DNA of 36,787 nt from Merismopedia glauca CCAP 1448/3 (GCF_003003775.1 NZ_PVWJ01000049.1:1-36787), one strand, 5' to 3'; positions 1 through 9,502 are shown, counted from the first letter of the stretch. Numbers and translations are program-made. The notes: a model not told the origin generated them from the letters alone.

Positions 1-2
1 CT

Positions 3-1595
3 CCTGAAGGGATTGCTGTTTTGGGATTGTTGGGAGCCTTAGCTTTTGTTGCAGTCACTGGCAAAAAGTCCCTCAAACTAACTACAGCTAAAATGGCAGG
101 GGCTAAAGAATTGGGTAATGCCAGACTCAAAGCCAGAAAACAGAGGAAAAACCCCCAGAAAAATAGCTATACCCTGTGGATTGGTTCTCCTACCCCAGAT
201 TATCCTCAATCTAGTCTGTGGATACCCGACGCTCAAAGGAGTATTGCTGCTCTGGGCGGACCTGGTTCTGGAAAAACTTTCAGTTCGATTAATCCCTTAA
301 TTGAAAGTGCTTTACAGCAAGGGATTCCTGTGGGGATTTACGACAAGAAAGGAGATCAACTTGAGTTATTTGCTCCCTTGGCGGCGCAATATGGTTACGA
401 AGTTGGGATTTTCGCGCCTGGAGAACAGTATTCTATCTGCATCAATCCTTTGGATATCTTACACAGCCCTGAAGATGCGACTGGCGCAAGTGAATTGGCT
501 AAGGTTTTATTGGGTAATTCTAGTAATGACAAGGGAGATTCTTTTTTCACTGATGCAGCCGTGAATGTGCTGAAAGGACTATTCCAGATGGCTAAATCGA
601 CTATATATCCTGACTTTGGCATGGTTTACGCCTTATTGTCTTTAAGCAATCTCGTTGGTAGGTTGGAATTAGCGGTTCGAGAAGAGAAAATGAGTCGCTG
701 GATTGGCTCGGCTTTTACTCAGTTAATCTCAACTAAAGACAGCGAGAAGACTGTAGCTAGTATTGTTTCATCTGCCACTGGGATGTTTTCCCAATTCATT
801 GAGCCGGACATTTTGCGCTGTCTTATGGGTGCTTCTACGATGCCTTTAAGGATTGAAGGCAAAAAGATTATCATTTTTAAATTAAATGAAGCTAGACGAA
901 ATGCTGTTTCTCCGATTATTGCTGCGGTAATTGACTCGTTTGTCTCGGCTAATTTTGCCCAAGGTAGACAAGATCCATGCGTAATTTCTTTAGATGAATT
1001 GCCATCAATGTATTTTGAAAAGCTACCTTACTGGATTAACGAGCTTCGTAGTGCTGGATCTGGTTTTATTTTGGGAGTGCAAAATATGAAGCAGCTTTAC
1101 GAAAAATACGGCGATAATTTAGGAGCCGCTATCTTCAGCGCTTGCAATACGAAGATGATTTTTAATCCGGGAGAGAAAGAAGCAGCTCAAGAATTTTCGG
1201 ATTTTTGGGGTCAAACCGAGATTAACCTCAAAAATAAGTCCGTTTCTCACAGTAAAGAGGGTAAATCTACTTCTAAGGGAGAGCAGTTGCAGCAAAAACC
1301 CCTAATATCTGTCGATGATATTTTAGGTTTTATGGAAGGACATTGCGTGATTACGAGTTCCGCCTACAATGATGGCAAACGGGCAAATTATCCTTATCAA
1401 ACCAAGATTCACATTCCCTCCGAGCAAATCGCCAGATTTAAGAAGGCTGAGGGTTTGTGGCAATCAGTCAAGCAGCGTCTGGTGACTCGGAGCCAATTGG
1501 CATCTAATCACGATTTAGCTCAACAGCTAGAAGAGCGCATATCTTTAGCTGAATCTTTACTGCCTTTACCTGTATCTAATACTAATGATTTTTAG
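3..1595 (+). CDS. Type IV secretion coupling protein (VirD4/TraD/TraG-like), 5' end cut by window
   Basis: The product is a T4SS coupling ATPase that would recruit the relaxase-DNA complex to the conjugation channel at the inner membrane. The frame is open to the left edge, so the N-terminus is missing. A TTG at 21 is the first possible start inside the window, but the hydrophobic stretch before residue 15 looks like the end of a membrane anchor. Numbered from the TTG, Walker A GGPGSGKT is at 79-86 and Walker B ISLDE is at about 322-326, followed by the conserved region ending GFILGVQNMKQLYEKYG that is typical of TraG/TraD proteins. It precedes a + strand T4SS cluster, and a relaxase lies at 28171-29655. 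The family call is firm; the exact subfamily is not. Confidence 0.88.
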   Translation, partial: PEGIAVLGLLGALAFVAVTGKKSLKLTTAKMAGAKELGNARLKARKQRKNPQKNSYTLWIGSPTPDYPQSSLWIPDAQRSIAALGGPGSGKTFSSINPLIESALQQGIPVGIYDKKGDQLELFAPLAAQYGYEVGIFAPGEQYSICINPLDILHSPEDATGASELAKVLLGNSSNDKGDSFFTDAAVNVLKGLFQMAKSTIYPDFGMVYALLSLSNLVGRLELAVREEKMSRWIGSAFTQLISTKDSEKTVASIVSSATGMFSQFIEPDILRCLMGASTMPLRIEGKKIIIFKLNEARRNAVSPIIAAVIDSFVSANFAQGRQDPCVISLDELPSMYFEKLPYWINELRSAGSGFILGVQNMKQLYEKYGDNLGAAIFSACNTKMIFNPGEKEAAQEFSDFWGQTEINLKNKSVSHSKEGKSTSKGEQLQQKPLISVDDILGFMEGHCVITSSAYNDGKRANYPYQTKIHIPSEQIARFKKAEGLWQSVKQRLVTRSQLASNHDLAQQLEERISLAESLLPLPVSNTNDF

Positions 1596-1604
1596 GGGGG
1601 ATTT

Positions 1605-1784
1605 ATGGTGCAAAAGTTGCGTCGAGGTCAAGTTAGACCTTCACTTTCGGGACATTATTACTTGAAACTACAAAAGTTTACTGAAAAGCGCTCTTTTAGC
1701 AGTATGTCACAGGCATCTGCGTATTTGTTGGCATATGCGTTAGATAGACTGACAAATAAACTGGATTCTGAGGAGAACTCATGA
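1605..1784 (+). CDS. Small basic protein, possibly ribbon-helix-helix
   Basis: This short gene codes for 59 aa. It has a strong ribosome binding site (AGGGGGGA at 1594-1601) just before ATG 1605. Its TGA overlaps the next start as ATGA at 1781-1784, which suggests translational coupling. The N-terminus is basic (RRGQVRPSL) and a predicted helix lies at about 34-52 (MSQASAYLLAYALDRLTNK). A beta-strand-like YYLKLQKF before that helix is compatible with an Arc/CopG-type fold, but this is inference. It sits between the coupling protein and an unknown coiled-coil gene, so it may belong to the transfer operon. I do not recognise the family. Confidence 0.6.
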   Translation: MVQKLRRGQVRPSLSGHYYLKLQKFTEKRSFSSMSQASAYLLAYALDRLTNKLDSEENS

Positions 1785-3031
1785 CAATTACCGCAAAAAA
1801 ACCGCAATTAAGACAGCTTAGGCAAGAAAAGAGCGAAGAAATACGGCAAAAAGAAAAGGAACTAAAAGCCGAACGAGAAGCTTTGAAAGCCGATAAACTG
1901 CGACAAATCCCGGAATTAAAGCAAAAGTACGCGAAAAAAGAGCGAGAAGCCAAAGGAGAATTGAGAGATGAACTGATGGTACTGTGGCAAAATAGACTCG
2001 AAAAAGCCCAAGATATCGCGCAAAAAGTGGCTAATCGCGGGAAACTTGATGGGGCGACTTTATTGGCTGCTAGTGCTGTATTAGGACTGGCTGTAGTGCG
2101 TGCGGGGCTAATTTTGGCACGGAAACCTCTCAGTCAAGATGATGATAGGGATATAGATGAACTGATAGAGACAGTAGATAGGGCTGAAGCCGTGGCTGAC
2201 TCGGTTGAAGCTAGATTAAATCCAGATTTGTTGCCGGAAATCATCAATTCCGTTGAAGCGTTAGAAAATGCCGGAATTCAGGTATATGCTGACGATTCTC
2301 AGAGATTGTCAGACGGGTATTCAGGCGATCGCGTATCAGAACTTTTACAACAACTGAATCAAAAGCTAGCAGAGGTAGTAGAAAAGCAGAAGAGCGAAGA
2401 ATTAGCTGCTCATTTAGCGGCAATAATCCCAGAATACTCCAAAATTCCTAGTCGTAGTCAATTTATCACCCCAGAAGGAAATTACGACGATGGAGAGCTA
2501 GCGGTAACTCACAGAAAGGATCAAAGGGGAGAATGGTTTGATGAGGTATCGTTAAAAACGGGTTTTCGGGCTGAAATTCACTCAGGAGGAGATATTAGAG
2601 TCATCGATAATTTATCAACTCAACAGTTGCAGAGGTCAATTAACGCTCTTGACGAAGAGATTAGGATAGCTTGGCAACGAGAGACAGAGCAATATGAGTC
2701 GAGAAAACGGAGTACTGAGGCGCAATTTGCTCGACATTTAGTTGATTATTGTCGCCGTGATGGTAAATTAAGCCATCTAAATTTTACAACTGCGACGGGC
2801 ATGACCATTAATGTCAAGGAAAGATTTGACGGTATTAATTTAGTCCACTATGTCACTTTTTCAGATCCAAATGTAGGCGATCCGTTTCATGGGAAATTTA
2901 TTGTCAAGGTACACAATGATGATATTAAGCTGATGGAAAATACTTTAGGTGATTCAACTTTATTTGAGCAAGCAGAGAGATTGAAAAATTGTTTGAATCG
3001 GAGTGTTTCTAGATCTCAGTTGGTGGTGTAG
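1781..3031 (+). CDS. Hypothetical coiled-coil protein of the transfer cluster
   Basis: The family of this 416-aa protein is not recognised. The first 85 residues are highly charged, rich in K, E and R, and should form a coiled coil. A hydrophobic segment at about 93-113 (LLAASAVLGLAVVRAGLIL) could be a membrane helix or a buried helix. A second acidic helical part covers about 120-210. The C-terminal half is mixed and globular-looking, without a catalytic motif I can name. The start overlaps the preceding small gene by 4 nt (ATGA), so it is probably translated with it and the coupling protein. A structural or accessory role in conjugation is inference from position only. Confidence 0.75.
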   Translation: MTITAKKPQLRQLRQEKSEEIRQKEKELKAEREALKADKLRQIPELKQKYAKKEREAKGELRDELMVLWQNRLEKAQDIAQKVANRGKLDGATLLAASAVLGLAVVRAGLILARKPLSQDDDRDIDELIETVDRAEAVADSVEARLNPDLLPEIINSVEALENAGIQVYADDSQRLSDGYSGDRVSELLQQLNQKLAEVVEKQKSEELAAHLAAIIPEYSKIPSRSQFITPEGNYDDGELAVTHRKDQRGEWFDEVSLKTGFRAEIHSGGDIRVIDNLSTQQLQRSINALDEEIRIAWQRETEQYESRKRSTEAQFARHLVDYCRRDGKLSHLNFTTATGMTINVKERFDGINLVHYVTFSDPNVGDPFHGKFIVKVHNDDIKLMENTLGDSTLFEQAERLKNCLNRSVSRSQLVV

Positions 3032-3502
3032 AAGTCAAAAGTGAAGAGAGTTAGAAGTAGAGACGAGGGTAGATCGCTTATCTGTATAAAAGTCAAAACT
3101 TTATATTTCGCAAATACTTTTTTTCAAATTAATCAACTATTTACCCCATCTGTGATGTCGGATTTGGCGTGAGTCAAGATGAGTCAAAATGAGTCAAAGT
3201 GAGACAGATATTGAGTTGACTTATTGGGATCTATTAAATAATATTTATTCAGATTAACTAGTAGTAATAGTACCTCTTCGTCTCGATCTAATAGATGTTA
3301 GGGGAGGATAGTTGGAGGTAACCCTATGCCTGCGGCACGCTCAGGGACAAGGTAATAGGTAATAGGTAATAGGGAAGAATTATCCACTCCCTCTTCACTT
3401 TTGACTTCTCCTCCCTTTTCACTCCTAACTCCTGACTCCGATTGACTTTTAACTTCATTTTTGTTCGTCTATCAACACTACTTTAAAACTCAGGATGCGA
3501 CC
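3032..3502. other. 470-bp intergenic region with simple repeats
   Basis: I see no convincing gene here. The stretch contains GAGTCAA-type direct repeats (about 3173-3210: GAGTCAAGAT, GAGTCAAAAT, GAGTCAAAGT), a GGTAATA heptamer array (3351-3373), and pyrimidine-rich low-complexity sequence (3385-3445) made of variants of ACTCCT and CTTTTGACTTC. A promoter for the downstream T4SS genes may lie here, but I cannot define one. Confidence 0.5.
3351..3373 (+). repeat. GGTAATA heptanucleotide tandem repeat (3 copies)
   Basis: There are three perfect GGTAATA units plus a partial one. The same heptamer recurs at 7326-7356 (4 copies, same strand) and 4219-4241 (inverted, TATTACC). Short tandemly repeated heptanucleotides are common in filamentous cyanobacterial genomes. 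Confidence 0.9.
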
Positions 3503-4060
3503 ATGATAGTCAAGTCTAGAGCTACGGCTTTAGCTCTAATTCCTCGTGCCAATTCAATTTTTCTACCTGTATTACTAGGCAGTGCATTTCTCGTATCTGT
3601 GTTAATGGTCGTGCTTGCTCCCCATCTAGCATTTATGCTGCTGGGATCTGGAGTGGGGCTATTTTTAATTAGTTGGATTGAGGCAAAGTCTCCTAATTTC
3701 CGCATCTGTGGAATCAAGTTATCCCTAATTTTGGTATCTCTTTTAGTGACGGCTTTAAGTGTTTTTTATTTGTCCGATTCGGCTAGTGCAATTTTTTTAG
3801 ATGCAGCACAAACTAAAGCCAAAGATCTGGTTACCAACTTCGCTGGCGGGGGTGGTGGTAACGCTAATTACACTACGTTTATTGATGGGATCTTCATTTT
3901 AATTCGGATAGTTGTCGTCTGCTTGATTTCTTTTTTGGTGATTCAAATATTCAATCAGCTACGCCAAGACGATGAGTGGAAGCCGTTATTGGCTACTTTA
4001 GTCGTCGTTTGTCTAGCCCTGATGGGTATTGAAGGTTTGACGAATATTGTTTTGAACTAA
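3503..4060 (+). CDS. Multi-spanning membrane protein, VirB2/TrbC pilin-like candidate
   Basis: This is a 185-aa membrane protein. I chose ATG 3503 over the upstream TTG at 3461 because a transmembrane topology starts soon after it; neither start has a good ribosome binding site. Hydrophobic helices lie at about 18-40, 42-58 and 70-90, then come a DSASA stretch resembling a signal-peptidase site and a Gly-rich patch (GGGGG). The end has two helices flanking a short polar loop (NQLRQDDEWKP). The two-helix C-terminal half with a short charged loop matches the topology of VirB2/TrbC pilins, and its position just before VirB3-like and VirB4 genes agrees. The pilin call is inference; it could also be another T4SS membrane subunit. 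Confidence 0.5.
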   Translation: MIVKSRATALALIPRANSIFLPVLLGSAFLVSVLMVVLAPHLAFMLLGSGVGLFLISWIEAKSPNFRICGIKLSLILVSLLVTALSVFYLSDSASAIFLDAAQTKAKDLVTNFAGGGGGNANYTTFIDGIFILIRIVVVCLISFLVIQIFNQLRQDDEWKPLLATLVVVCLALMGIEGLTNIVLN

Positions 4061-4093
4061 GTACGTTCAGAGAAAACAATGGGCACCGAATTA

Positions 4094-4148
4094 AGTCAAA
4101 AGTCAAAAGTCATTGGCGAAGCCGCCCCTTTGGGGCTAAGTCAAAAGT
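4094..4148 (+). repeat. 55-bp dispersed hairpin repeat, copy 1
   Basis: A 55-nt element is flanked by AGTCAAAAGT and contains TTGGCGAAGCC and the hairpin GCCCC-TTT-GGGGC. A second copy at 31885-31939 has the same length and differs at 5 positions, including the loop, which reads AAA instead of TTT. It lies between two T4SS genes and is noncoding. Confidence 0.85.
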
Positions 4149-4218
4149 GAAGAGAGGCAGTTCGCTTGAGGCAGATGGCAGAAGGAGGAGAGAATCAGGC
4201 TTGGGCTTTGCCTTCTAA

Positions 4219-4241
4219 CCTATTACCTATTACCTATTACC
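4219..4241 (-). repeat. GGTAATA heptamer array in inverted orientation, abutting a start codon
   Basis: Three TATTACC units (GGTAATA on the - strand) end one base before ATG 4243. No Shine-Dalgarno sequence precedes that ATG, so the repeat occupies the translation initiation region. Confidence 0.85.
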
Positions 4242-4242
4242 A

Positions 4243-4551
4243 ATGTCTACAGTTTCCTTAAATAGAATTTATCTGAAAAAGGCGGGTTTTGGATTCGTCG
4301 CCGCCGAGCAAATCGTACCTTTTGCCGTTATCATCCTGTTTTGCGGTATTCTGTATCTTTTTGTGATTTCCGAGCTTTTAATTGTCGGCGGGATAGCTTT
4401 TTGGCTTTTTGCTAGTTGGCTAGCATTAACTGGCAGCAATCCCCATCTATTTATCGATCAGTTGGTTCCAGTGCCTGGAGCCGAGTGGATTGTCGGCTAT
4501 TTAGCTCCCGTATCCTTATTGAATAGCAATGGCAGTCAAAAACAAGGTTAA
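4243..4551 (+). CDS. Small membrane protein, VirB3-like by position
   Basis: This 102-aa protein has two hydrophobic segments at about 24-48 and 50-65 (PFAVIILFCGILYLFVIS and the following helix), followed by a polar tail. Its 3' end overlaps the VirB4-like ATPase start by 23 nt. A small two-helix membrane protein immediately upstream of, and overlapping, virB4 is the usual arrangement of VirB3/TrbD/TraL. I see no decisive motif, so the name rests on size, topology and position. The start codon directly follows a heptamer repeat array and lacks a recognisable ribosome binding site. Confidence 0.55.
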   Translation: MSTVSLNRIYLKKAGFGFVAAEQIVPFAVIILFCGILYLFVISELLIVGGIAFWLFASWLALTGSNPHLFIDQLVPVPGAEWIVGYLAPVSLLNSNGSQKQG

Positions 4552-7324
4552 ACCTAGAGTTAAAAGAGTTAAGGAGAGAAGTCAATCAGGGCAAAACAAT
4601 ACTTTTGTCCCGTTTGAGAATTACCTCGATTTGGTGGCTGTAGTCGATTTTCAAGTGGAAGATCGCTCTATTGGCGCTTATTTATTGCAGAAAAATGACC
4701 AGTGGCGTTTAATCTTTGGCTTTGAATACGTCCCATTTCACTCTACTCCTTTAGAAGAGTCAGGTTCTCAGGCGTTCTGGATTATCCAAGAGGCTCTCAA
4801 GGAGATTCTGCCAGGAGAGAGCCTGAGATGGGTGATGGGCTGCTATCGGGATGATTCTGAAGCTCAGGCAAAATTGCAAGAGATGGGGAGTAGCTGCACT
4901 TTACCCGTGGCGCGTCTTTTGCTCAAAAGTCAGCAAAAACGGATAGCTGAATTGACTACATCGGGTCAAAGAAAAGTATGGCGACATTATGTATTTGCTA
5001 GCTACACTTTAGACCCGAAAAACTCTGGCAGCAAGCCGACTTTTTGGGCGAAGGCAATTAATTACGCTTTAGGTTTATTTAACTCCTTAAAAGGGTCAGA
5101 TTATCGAGAAGAGTATCGGTCTTTTTTAATCGACCTCCTGAACGAAGCGTTTTTCCAAGGATTTGAGCGCTGGCAGTTAATTTTAGCCAAAGCTGGGATT
5201 AAAGCCACTCCTTTGCCCCATCATGCCATGTGGAATTATGCTTGGCAGAAATTCCATCATCCTGGTTCTACTCCAGAGCCTTGCCCTCATGTTTTGATTT
5301 TCCACAAACAGGGAGGGAAAATCGATTTAGAAGAATTTATGGTGGGTTCTAGCCATATCTGTACTTCTTTAATTCAAGCAGATGCTTGCCCAAAACATAA
5401 GCAGATGCGGGAGGCGGTGTTTGTTAAGGGAAAGTATTGTGCCACCTTAGTTTTAGATGTCCCTCATCGGGATTTTGGTACTCCAGATCGAGCTTTAGTG
5501 TGGCTGTGGAATAAGTTATCGGGTGAATTGGTTTACGATACCGAATTATATGCGGAAATCACCAAAGTTAACGTTTTGGCTTTCCAGGATAACCTAGATA
5601 GGCTATCTAATCACTCTAGAGCAAATATCTCCTGGGCGGCTCAGAAGGCTGGAGCTAGGAATGTACGGGCGGAAACAGATTTTGAAAATGTGTTGGATGC
5701 CCAAAAGGAGCTTTATTCGGGCGCTATCCCAATCAAGCTGGCTTTTGTACTGGTAGTTTACCGAGATAGCTTAAGGGATTTAGATAAAGCTTGTGCTTTG
5801 CTGAAAGATAGCTTTGATACCTCTAAGTTCAGCCGTAACACTGAAACTTGCTGGTCTTCTTGGTTGGATACTTTGCCATTTAATTTGCGGCGGTTGTTGG
5901 CATCTTCTAGTTTAGTCACCGAACGCAGACCTACTGTACCATCAGAAGTCTTACCTGCTTTGCTACCTCTAGCTGCTCCTCGCGACATCGATTCAGAAGG
6001 AGTCGAATTTATCTCCTTTAAGGGGGGAAAGCCGTTATTTGTCAATCCTTTTGGTCGCCAAGCTGAAAATGTCTTGATTTTGGGGCAAAGAGGTTCGGGG
6101 AAGAGCGTTTTATTCAATCATTTTGTCTTTCAAGCTTTAGCTCAGGGGATTCCAGGAACTATTATCGATATCCCTGGCAAAAATGGGAGTACCTACAAGC
6201 CTTTAGTAGAAGCTTTAGGAGAAGAAGGAGCTTACTACGATACTTCTCGCTCCAGTTTAAACTTTATGGAACCTCCCGATTTGAGGGGCTTTACGCGGGA
6301 AGAACGGGAATATAGGATGACAACTTGGAGAGCTTTCCCTCAAGCGATGATTTCAGCCATTTCTATGGCTGGATTGGACGATCCGGCTCTAAATCAACGG
6401 GTAGATACTTTGGTTGCCCAAATTCTCGATATCTTTTTGAGCGATAGCGAGATTATTGCCCGTTACAATGCAGCTTTTGCTGGAGGATGGAAGTCTCAAG
6501 CTTGGCAGGATATTCCCACTTTTAGGGATTTTTTAAAGTTCGCTACCAAAGAAAACCTGAATTTGGATTCTTTTGGAGCATTAGATGACAAGGCTTTAAA
6601 TCAGATTCAAGTGCAAGGTAAGTCTCTACTGATTCAAGATTCTCTTTTAGGACGACATTTATGCAGACCTTCTTCTTGCTCTCCGACACCCCAGTTAATC
6701 GTGTTTGCGATTCAAGGGTTGATTTCTGATTACGAGTTTGTTTTAGCAGCATTAAACGTTCAAGCAGCTTGCAGTCGCATATCTCTATCTCATACTCGTT
6801 CTTTTATAGGATACGATGAAATCTCTGTATTATTTCGCTATGCACCAATTTCTTTATTTGCGGCTCAACGTTCTGCTACTTCGAGAAAAGATGGAGTTAG
6901 CCTGATTTTCGCAGGTCAAGATCCCAACCAGGTACTCTCAGCCGCCGGAGCGCCTCAAATCATGCAAAGCGTGCAGTATAAATTTATCGGTAGGTTAGAA
7001 CCTACTGGGGCTGAGGCTTGCCATCATTCGCTGGGTTTCCCGAAAGAGATAATTAGTCACAATATTTCTGAGGATTTTATGCCCAATTTCCGAGATTTTT
7101 CAACACAATGGCTATTTACGGTAAGTGGACAATATTGGTTTGTACGATATTTTGCCTGTCAAATCGCTTTGGGATTGGGAGCTAATAATCCCGACGAGAT
7201 TGCAGCTAGGGAGAGGATTCGGCAAAAGTACGATTCAGGACTCAAGGGCAATATTTTAGCGCTAGGGGAATATTCTCGGTTACTTTGCTCGGCTTATGCG
7301 GATGGGGTCAGAATTGCTAGCTAG
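4529..7324 (+). CDS. VirB4/TraC-like conjugation ATPase
   Basis: At 931 aa this is of the size expected for VirB4/TraC/TrbE ATPases, which energise pilus assembly and substrate transfer at the inner membrane. Walker A GQRGSGKS is at residues 519-526 and Walker B IGYDE ends at D763-E764. The N-terminal half lacks nucleotide-binding motifs, as in the family. The gene overlaps the VirB3-like gene by 23 nt, so the two are probably co-translated. The call is well supported by motifs, length and context. The window holds no VirB11 ATPase that I can see. Confidence 0.85.
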   Translation: MAVKNKVKPRVKRVKERSQSGQNNTFVPFENYLDLVAVVDFQVEDRSIGAYLLQKNDQWRLIFGFEYVPFHSTPLEESGSQAFWIIQEALKEILPGESLRWVMGCYRDDSEAQAKLQEMGSSCTLPVARLLLKSQQKRIAELTTSGQRKVWRHYVFASYTLDPKNSGSKPTFWAKAINYALGLFNSLKGSDYREEYRSFLIDLLNEAFFQGFERWQLILAKAGIKATPLPHHAMWNYAWQKFHHPGSTPEPCPHVLIFHKQGGKIDLEEFMVGSSHICTSLIQADACPKHKQMREAVFVKGKYCATLVLDVPHRDFGTPDRALVWLWNKLSGELVYDTELYAEITKVNVLAFQDNLDRLSNHSRANISWAAQKAGARNVRAETDFENVLDAQKELYSGAIPIKLAFVLVVYRDSLRDLDKACALLKDSFDTSKFSRNTETCWSSWLDTLPFNLRRLLASSSLVTERRPTVPSEVLPALLPLAAPRDIDSEGVEFISFKGGKPLFVNPFGRQAENVLILGQRGSGKSVLFNHFVFQALAQGIPGTIIDIPGKNGSTYKPLVEALGEEGAYYDTSRSSLNFMEPPDLRGFTREEREYRMTTWRAFPQAMISAISMAGLDDPALNQRVDTLVAQILDIFLSDSEIIARYNAAFAGGWKSQAWQDIPTFRDFLKFATKENLNLDSFGALDDKALNQIQVQGKSLLIQDSLLGRHLCRPSSCSPTPQLIVFAIQGLISDYEFVLAALNVQAACSRISLSHTRSFIGYDEISVLFRYAPISLFAAQRSATSRKDGVSLIFAGQDPNQVLSAAGAPQIMQSVQYKFIGRLEPTGAEACHHSLGFPKEIISHNISEDFMPNFRDFSTQWLFTVSGQYWFVRYFACQIALGLGANNPDEIAARERIRQKYDSGLKGNILALGEYSRLLCSAYADGVRIAS

Positions 7325-7325
7325 A

Positions 7326-7356
7326 GGTAATAGGTAATAGGTAATAGGTAATAGGT
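7326..7356 (+). repeat. GGTAATA heptanucleotide tandem repeat (4 copies)
   Basis: Four perfect GGTAATA units plus GGT start right after the stop of the VirB4-like gene. One further isolated GGTAATAGG lies at about 7389. The same heptamer family occurs at 3351-3373 and 4219-4241. Confidence 0.9.
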
Positions 7357-7420
7357 CAGAGTTAGTTTCTAGCTTTTGACTTAATGCGGTAATAGGTCAG
7401 GATTTTTTCGGAGTAAAGTT

Positions 7421-8308
7421 ATGAAAAAACGTTTTTTTTGCTTAATTTGCTTAGTTTTGACTGGGATAGCTTGGGGGAAAAATCCAGTTTTAGCATCCGA
7501 TGTTACCTTGGAATGCGACGCGCAAAATGTCTGTCGCCCTGTCGGCTCTGACGGTCAGCCTGTGGGATCTGTTTCCATTGGAATATCGACGGCTGAAGAC
7601 ATATTATTAGATACTGCCAATGACGGCAATCCTGTTGGGTCTGGGTTTAATTGGCAGCAAGTTTTGAAAGATTACGTGACTCCTATTGCTGTAAATTTGA
7701 TCGCTCAGAAGGTTTTTGGAGATGGTCAAATAGCTAATGCGGCGGGAGTTATTCTCACTAAAGAATTGGGCAAAAAACTTTTTCCTAATAGCGAGGATAT
7801 AGCCAAGAGTTTAAAAGACAACCAACAGCAAATTTTTGGTCAAGATGTTAACGGTATATTTGGTTCCGGTGATGTTTTAGGCAATCTCCAGATTTCAGTA
7901 GATTCGGCTTTTCGGACGGGTAGTCTGGAAAATCTGGGTTTAATTGGCGATGGGGTTGGACTTAAGTTAGCGACCTTCCAAGATAGTGCCCAGAAGATTG
8001 CTAAATCTGCCCAAGAGATCCAAAATAAAGCCCAGACAACGGATAATTCTCACGATCTGTTGGGTCTGATAGCCCAAAGTCAAACAGGTGAAATTGCTGT
8101 ACAAGTTGAGACAGCCAGTATCTTGCGGGATACCTCCTTTGCCATTGGGATGGGGACTGAGATCCAAAATCAACAGTTAAAGGAGTTTCAAGCGGAGCAG
8201 GACTTCAAACAACGTCGGGAAATTCAGAGAATTGCCACCAATATTCAGGTTCCTTCGTTCTTTTTGCCGGAGAATCAACCCTCTCCCCATCCAACTTCAA
8301 CTCCCTGA
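7421..8308 (+). CDS. Secreted helical protein of the T4SS cluster, VirB5-like by position
   Basis: The 295-aa product begins with a signal peptide (MKKRFFCLICLVLTGIAWG, cleavage likely after VLAS near residue 26), so it should be periplasmic or exported. Two cysteines (in LECDAQNVC) follow closely. The C-terminal half is alpha-helical and rich in Q, K and E. Its position between VirB4 and VirB6-like genes is where VirB5/TrbJ-type minor pilins or channel components sit. I see no family signature, so VirB5 is inference from position and export signal. Confidence 0.55.
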   Translation: MKKRFFCLICLVLTGIAWGKNPVLASDVTLECDAQNVCRPVGSDGQPVGSVSIGISTAEDILLDTANDGNPVGSGFNWQQVLKDYVTPIAVNLIAQKVFGDGQIANAAGVILTKELGKKLFPNSEDIAKSLKDNQQQIFGQDVNGIFGSGDVLGNLQISVDSAFRTGSLENLGLIGDGVGLKLATFQDSAQKIAKSAQEIQNKAQTTDNSHDLLGLIAQSQTGEIAVQVETASILRDTSFAIGMGTEIQNQQLKEFQAEQDFKQRREIQRIATNIQVPSFFLPENQPSPHPTSTP

Positions 8309-8365
8309 CTTCTCCCGATTCACTAATTACAGAGTCCAATTCTCGTCTAAAAGCTAGAAATAGTC

Positions 8366-9496
8366 ATGTCTTTTCTTTTTGCTGCTTCCCCTCAATCTCA
8401 AAGTGCCATAGATCTACTTAATACATCAAATCAGTGGGCGCAAGCTGTTTCTAACTCTCTAAATGGGACTTGGGACGCGGTAATTTCGCCGACATCTCCT
8501 CTATGGCAAGCTATTAGTTCCATTGGACTTGGGATTTTAGCCCTAGTTTTTATGGTGCTATCGGTACGATATTTCGTTGATGTGACGAAAGAAGCCGATT
8601 TTCAGGTTTTGCTGCGAAAAATAGCGATTCCTACGATTATGTCGTTGTTGCTGTTGAATAATGGTGCGGCTATGGCGACTGGAATTAAAATGTTTCGCCA
8701 AGTCTCTTTGGGGATGATTGATACGGCGACTAAGATTAATATTGCGGGGATTAACGCTCAGCAAGCCATGACTCAGCTTGGATATAATTCTGCGGGTACA
8801 GCCGCAATTCAGGCTATTATTGCGACTTGTAATGGCAAAACTGGAGCAGATTATGCTGATTGTTTAACCAGTATTCAGCCCCAAATTAATCAGGTGGTGG
8901 CTGATTTCGAGGCTAAAGCTGGTATGCAGTTACCATCTTTGCAGCAGATGGCGAATAATGTGCAGAATTCAATTACCTCAGCTTTAGGTTGGTTGGATAT
9001 GGCTAGAATGGCTAGTGATGCGGCGGTTAATTTCCTGAAGTTTTTACTACTAGTGGTTCAATCTTGCGTTTTAATTTGCCTTGAGTTGGCTTTATTATGT
9101 GTGGCTTTATCTGCTCCCGTTTTTTATGCTTTAGCTTTCATCCCCGGTCAATTTTCCTTTGCTCTGGGATGGTTGAAAAAGTACCTAGAGTTATTTGGGT
9201 TTAAATTTGGTTACTTTGTAGTAATTGGTTTGGGAGCGATAGTGATTGTCAATGGTGGCGTTTTTTCAGGTCCAATTGATATCATTTTTCTGGCAATCAT
9301 TGCTATATTTGGACCAGTTGTGGCGAAGATCATCTCCAAAGCTGACGGAGAAGGAGCTTTTGGAGCTTTAAGTGGAGTAGCAGGTAAGGCAGCAGGTGGG
9401 GCAGCGCAATTAGGGGCGGCGGCTGTCACTGGTGGAGCTAGTAAGATAGCTCAGATGGCAGCAAAGCAAGGAGCGAAACAATTAGCTAATAAATAA
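8366..9496 (+). CDS. VirB6/TrbL-like polytopic membrane protein
   Basis: This 376-aa protein has membrane segments at about 51-71, 86-104, 222-262 (long, probably two helices), 281-299 and 303-324, with a large loop at 105-220 carrying two cysteines (C155, C166). The C-terminus is rich in Ala and Gly. Five or more helices, a central extracytoplasmic loop, and placement between VirB5-like and VirB8-like genes fit VirB6/TrbL, the inner-membrane channel component. It lies 6 bp before the next gene. Confidence 0.68.
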   Translation: MSFLFAASPQSQSAIDLLNTSNQWAQAVSNSLNGTWDAVISPTSPLWQAISSIGLGILALVFMVLSVRYFVDVTKEADFQVLLRKIAIPTIMSLLLLNNGAAMATGIKMFRQVSLGMIDTATKINIAGINAQQAMTQLGYNSAGTAAIQAIIATCNGKTGADYADCLTSIQPQINQVVADFEAKAGMQLPSLQQMANNVQNSITSALGWLDMARMASDAAVNFLKFLLLVVQSCVLICLELALLCVALSAPVFYALAFIPGQFSFALGWLKKYLELFGFKFGYFVVIGLGAIVIVNGGVFSGPIDIIFLAIIAIFGPVVAKIISKADGEGAFGALSGVAGKAAGGAAQLGAAAVTGGASKIAQMAAKQGAKQLANK

Positions 9497-9502
9497 GTAA
9501 TA

